This document shows, one piece after another, positions 61,829 to 64,000 of a DNA stretch of 64,000 bases (its first letter is position 1; each line of letters starts with the position of its first letter). This DNA comes from Microbacterium sp. LWO12-1.2 (GTDB lineage Bacteria; Actinomycetota; Actinomycetes; Actinomycetales; Microbacteriaceae). The notes below the pieces were generated by a model. That model was not told the origin of the DNA, searched no databases, and was given only the letters and a program-made list of their open reading frames with translations. Location of the stretch: assembly GCF_040675875.1 (NCBI RefSeq), contig NZ_JBEGII010000001.1, positions 3,038,001 through 3,102,000 on the forward strand, in the 5' to 3' direction. A program made the translations under genes and the position numbers.

Positions 61829-62653
61829 TCAGACGGTCTTGATGGTTCCGCCGTCCACGACGAGCTCGGTCCCGACGATCGACGCCGCAGCATCCGAGAC
61901 CAGGAACCCGACCGCCTCGGCGATCTCATCGGGGTCGGCGAAGCGTCCGAGGGGCACTCCGCCCAGCAGGTCGAAGATCTTCTGCTCGCCTTCTTCCGGC
62001 GAGAGGCCCTCCGCCTGAGCCAGCCGCAGTGCGAGAGCGGACTTGCTCTCGTTCTCGATGCCGCCCGGCGAGACCATGTTGACGCGCACTCCACGCGGAG
62101 CGAGTTCGTTCGCGAGTCCCTTGCTGTACGTGCGAAGCGCCGCCTTGGCTGCGGCATACGCGAGCGTGCCGTCGTGGATCGGCATCCGCGCCTGGATCGA
62201 ACCCACATGCACGATCGCTCCCCGGTCTGTGGCTGCGCTCAATGCGGGGACCAGCGCACGGTCGATACGGACCGCCGTGAGGAGGTTGATCTCGAGCTCC
62301 CTCTGCCAGTCCGCATCCGTCAGCGCGGCATGACCTCCGGCGGGCGCGCTGGAGCCACCGACGACGTGCACGAGAATGTCCAGTCCGCCGGCCTCGGCGA
62401 CAGCGTCGGCGAGGAGGCCAGGTGCCTCCGCTGCGGTGGCGTCGAGGAGGAGGAGACGAGCAGGCAGTGCTGTCGGAGGCGCCGAGCGCCCCGCTGCCCA
62501 GACGTCCGCACCGGCAGCGGCGAGCCGTCGCACGACGGCAGCGCCGAGCCCGCGAGTGCCGCCGACGACGAGGGCGCGGGAGCCGACGAGTGCGAGGGCG
62601 GGAGGGTAACCGGCCCCTGGGTCCGGTCGTGAAGGGGGTGTGTTCTCCTGCAT
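61829..62653 (-). CDS. Short-chain dehydrogenase/reductase
   Basis: 274 aa. NAD(P)-binding VVGGTRGLGAAV (about 29-40), catalytic Ser in VHVGSIQARM, and Tyr/Lys in LAYAAAKAALRTY. VSPGGIENESKS and the C-terminal IVGTELVVDGGTIKTV are standard classical-SDR elements. A MerR-type promoter ends 7 bp before the ATG, so the message may be leaderless. Confidence 0.92.
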   Translation of the reverse strand: MQENTPPSRPDPGAGYPPALALVGSRALVVGGTRGLGAAVVRRLAAAGADVWAAGRSAPPTALPARLLLLDATAAEAPGLLADAVAEAGGLDILVHVVGGSSAPAGGHAALTDADWQRELEINLLTAVRIDRALVPALSAATDRGAIVHVGSIQARMPIHDGTLAYAAAKAALRTYSKGLANELAPRGVRVNMVSPGGIENESKSALALRLAQAEGLSPEEGEQKIFDLLGGVPLGRFADPDEIAEAVGFLVSDAAASIVGTELVVDGGTIKTV

Positions 62654-62659
62654 GCCTCC

Positions 62660-62690
62660 ACACTGAGCCTTCCCCTCGGGGGAAGGTCAA
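62660..62690 (-). promoter_or_regulatory. MerR-type promoter/operator of the SDR operon
   Basis: On the minus strand TTGACC (62690-62685) and CAGTGT (62665-62660) are 19 bp apart. The spacer holds a perfect 8-bp inverted repeat CCTTCCCC/GGGGAAGG (62668-62686). A 19-bp spacer with a palindrome over it is the hallmark of MerR-activated promoters. The merR gene is directly upstream. Confidence 0.75.
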
Positions 62691-62706
62691 GCGGTGACGG
62701 CATCCG

Positions 62707-63534
62707 TCATCGGAACACGCGGAAGATCGGCCATCCGATGTCGATGACGCAGTGCTGATCGATGCCGGGGAAGCCCTGGATGTAGGTCTCACGCACGGGA
62801 GCATCGATGCGGAGTTCGTGCCGCGCGACGTGCGCGCCCAGCGCCGCGTAGACCTGAGGGACCAGCGCGTCGGACCCTTCGTGCCGTGCGACCGCGAGTT
62901 CGACGGCCGGAAGGACCAGCACCTCTGCACCGGAGCGGAGGGCGTGCTCATCGAAGCCGTTCTGGATCGCGAAGTACAGGGTCGCGGTTCCTCGGCCGTC
63001 GACGAGCAGGTCATCCGGCCATACGCCGCCGAACGAACCGATCGCGTCAGGGTCGGCGCTGTCGGCGATGCCCTGCAGTGTCGACACGGATCGGCGGAAC
63101 CACGTGCCGAGGTCGCGCAGGTCGATGCACTCGCGGATCGCCACCACACGGGTCTCCGCGACGCTGCGATGGACGATCTCCGGTTGAGGACGAGGCCGCT
63201 CCAGCATCGCTCTCAGGCTCTCGACGGCCGCTCTGGTCTCTTCGAGCTTGTCCTCCATCCGCGCGAGATGATCCGAGATCAGCTCGGCGCGCAGCTCGAC
63301 GTCGGGCGTCGAGACCACCTCGCGGATCACCTCGACCGGCACATCTAGGGTGCGCAGGGTGCGCACCGTCTGAGCATCCGGGATCTGTTCCGGGGTGTAC
63401 AGCCGGTAGCCGTTGTGGTCGTCGACATGGGCAGGCACGAGCACACCGTTGCGGTGATAGAAGCGGAGCGCCTTGGCGGTCAGGCGCACGGCTCGCGAGA
63501 AGTCGCCGATCGTCATCAGGGAAGCCACAGTCAC
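62707..63534 (-). CDS. MerR-family regulator with GyrI-like effector domain
   Basis: 275 aa from a GTG at 63532-63534. GTG 63528 and ATG 63516 are possible too, and none has a good ribosome site. N-terminal MerR HTH: TIGDFSRAVRLTAKALRFYH (about 8-27) and NGYRLYTPEQI wing. Coiled coil about 80-115, then an AraC/GyrI-like ligand domain (VVAIRECIDLRDLGTWFR and ETYIQGFPG). A MerR-type promoter lies just after its stop, before the SDR gene. Confidence 0.88.
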   Translation of the reverse strand: MTVASLMTIGDFSRAVRLTAKALRFYHRNGVLVPAHVDDHNGYRLYTPEQIPDAQTVRTLRTLDVPVEVIREVVSTPDVELRAELISDHLARMEDKLEETRAAVESLRAMLERPRPQPEIVHRSVAETRVVAIRECIDLRDLGTWFRRSVSTLQGIADSADPDAIGSFGGVWPDDLLVDGRGTATLYFAIQNGFDEHALRSGAEVLVLPAVELAVARHEGSDALVPQVYAALGAHVARHELRIDAPVRETYIQGFPGIDQHCVIDIGWPIFRVFR

Positions 63535-63566
63535 GATTATGTCGTCCGTGGAAGGTGCCGGGCCCG

Positions 63567-63648
63567 GACGGATCGCGGAGGTCGTGACGGATCGCGGAGA
63601 GATCGCCGCAGATTCTTCCGCGATCCGTCATCCTCTCCGTGATTCGTC
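63567..63648. repeat. 82-bp four-arm palindromic element, family A, copy 3
   Basis: Same spacing as the other two copies, with outer arms GACGGATCGCGGAG and CTCCGTGATTCGTC. It lies between the divergent merR and fur-type genes. Confidence 0.85.
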
Positions 63649-63711
63649 ACCGGATCCCGGGCCGGATGACGGGAAGGATGACGGCGGATGACACGCCCAC
63701 CGGCATCCTTC

Positions 63712-63728
63712 TTTTGAATCACTCAAAA
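63712..63728. promoter_or_regulatory. Fur/PerR-type box before the last gene
   Basis: TTTTGAATCACTCAAAA is an inverted repeat TTTTGA-N5-TCAAAA in a GC-rich region, 19 bp before the ATG of a Fur-family gene. Autoregulation is likely. Confidence 0.65.
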
Positions 63729-63747
63729 CAACAGGTAGGGTCGAGGC

Positions 63748-64000
63748 ATGGAGACAGAACTCGACTCGGCGCTTCGCGGCGCCGGGCTGCGCGCGACCGC
63801 GGGCCGCGTCGCCGTGCTCGAGGCGCTGACCTCCATGGCCCATACGGATGCGGAGCGGCTCTACCGCGCCGTGTCCGAAGTGCTGCCGACCACGTCGATC
63901 CAGTCGGTGCACAACATCCTCGCGGACCTGACGACGGCGGGACTCATCCGCCGGATCGAACCGGCAGGCTCCGCAGCCCTCTATGAGCGGCGCATCGGCG
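63748..64000 (+). CDS. Fur-family regulator, 5' part only
   Basis: 84 codons from the ATG at 63748 to the window edge. LRGAGLRATAGRVAVLEALT and SIQSVHNILADLTTAGLIRR form the Fur winged helix. The metal-binding half lies outside the window. Peroxide- or iron-responsive FurA/PerR types are more likely than Zur, because a Zur-like gene already exists at 5858-6274 and the box differs from the znuA box. Confidence 0.85.
   Translation, partial: METELDSALRGAGLRATAGRVAVLEALTSMAHTDAERLYRAVSEVLPTTSIQSVHNILADLTTAGLIRRIEPAGSAALYERRIG

Overview
The window is high-GC DNA with tightly packed genes, many ATGA, GTGA or TGATG stop-start overlaps, frequent GTG/TTG starts, lipobox and twin-arginine secretion signals, a WXG100-like small protein and a holin-family/LMW-phosphatase/purB neighbourhood. 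Together these point to an actinobacterium of the Microbacteriaceae, most likely Microbacterium. The window looks chromosomal. I see no rRNA, tRNA, CRISPR array, prophage or intact insertion sequence.

Layout. 1-6.3 kb: a truncated AbiEi-like gene, a zinc-independent ribosomal protein operon (rpmB-rpmG-rpsN), a DNA glycosylase, a membrane-anchored propeller protein, and a Fur-family (Zur-like) regulator coupled to a permease and a TIGR03943 protein. 6.4-9.3 kb: znuACB zinc importer with a visible Zur-type box. 9.3-15.6 kb: an alpha-glucoside import and hydrolysis operon with a divergent ROK regulator. 15.7-19.3 kb: a branched-chain-type 2-oxoacid dehydrogenase (E1alpha-E1beta-E2). 19.3-25.8 kb: aminotransferase, holin-like membrane protein, a WXG-like/hydrolase pair, LMW phosphatase, purB (probable CTG start) and two membrane proteins. 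26-33.3 kb: regulators, rhodanese, DMT transporter, RibA-like/MarR pair, then a ClgR-like regulator ending in ALAA opposite an accessory ClpP pair in which one subunit has lost its catalytic serine. 33.3-38.3 kb: a Cys/Met PLP enzyme with a divergent Lrp-acyl-CoA synthetase operon and a Tat-exported protein. 38.4-48.4 kb: MATE exporter, DUF2871 protein, two-component system with MMPL transporter, aldo/keto reductase, IMPACT protein, J-domain/NERD-like protein. 48.4-53.9 kb: a four-gene operon of alpha/beta hydrolase, degenerate CHAT-like protein, CHAT protease and caspase/gingipain-like protease. 54-61.4 kb: a LacI-controlled glycan operon with an ABC importer and a GH130 phosphorylase, followed by a secreted six-hairpin protein. 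61.4-64 kb: MerR-SDR-NTF2 unit and a truncated Fur gene with a Fur-type box.

Two things stand out. First, the CHAT/caspase/hydrolase operon (48386-53853) looks like an uncharacterised protease-effector system, possibly defence or programmed death. Second, intergenic space is occupied by several families of palindromic elements. Three unrelated sequence families (82, 65 and 82 bp) share the same four-arm geometry with exact spacing between copies. A fourth family has GTTCACAACTC terminal inverted repeats, and a fifth (CTGAGCCTGTCGAAG) is translated inside two proteins.

These calls come from reading the sequence. No database search was run, so family names rest on motifs and gene order.
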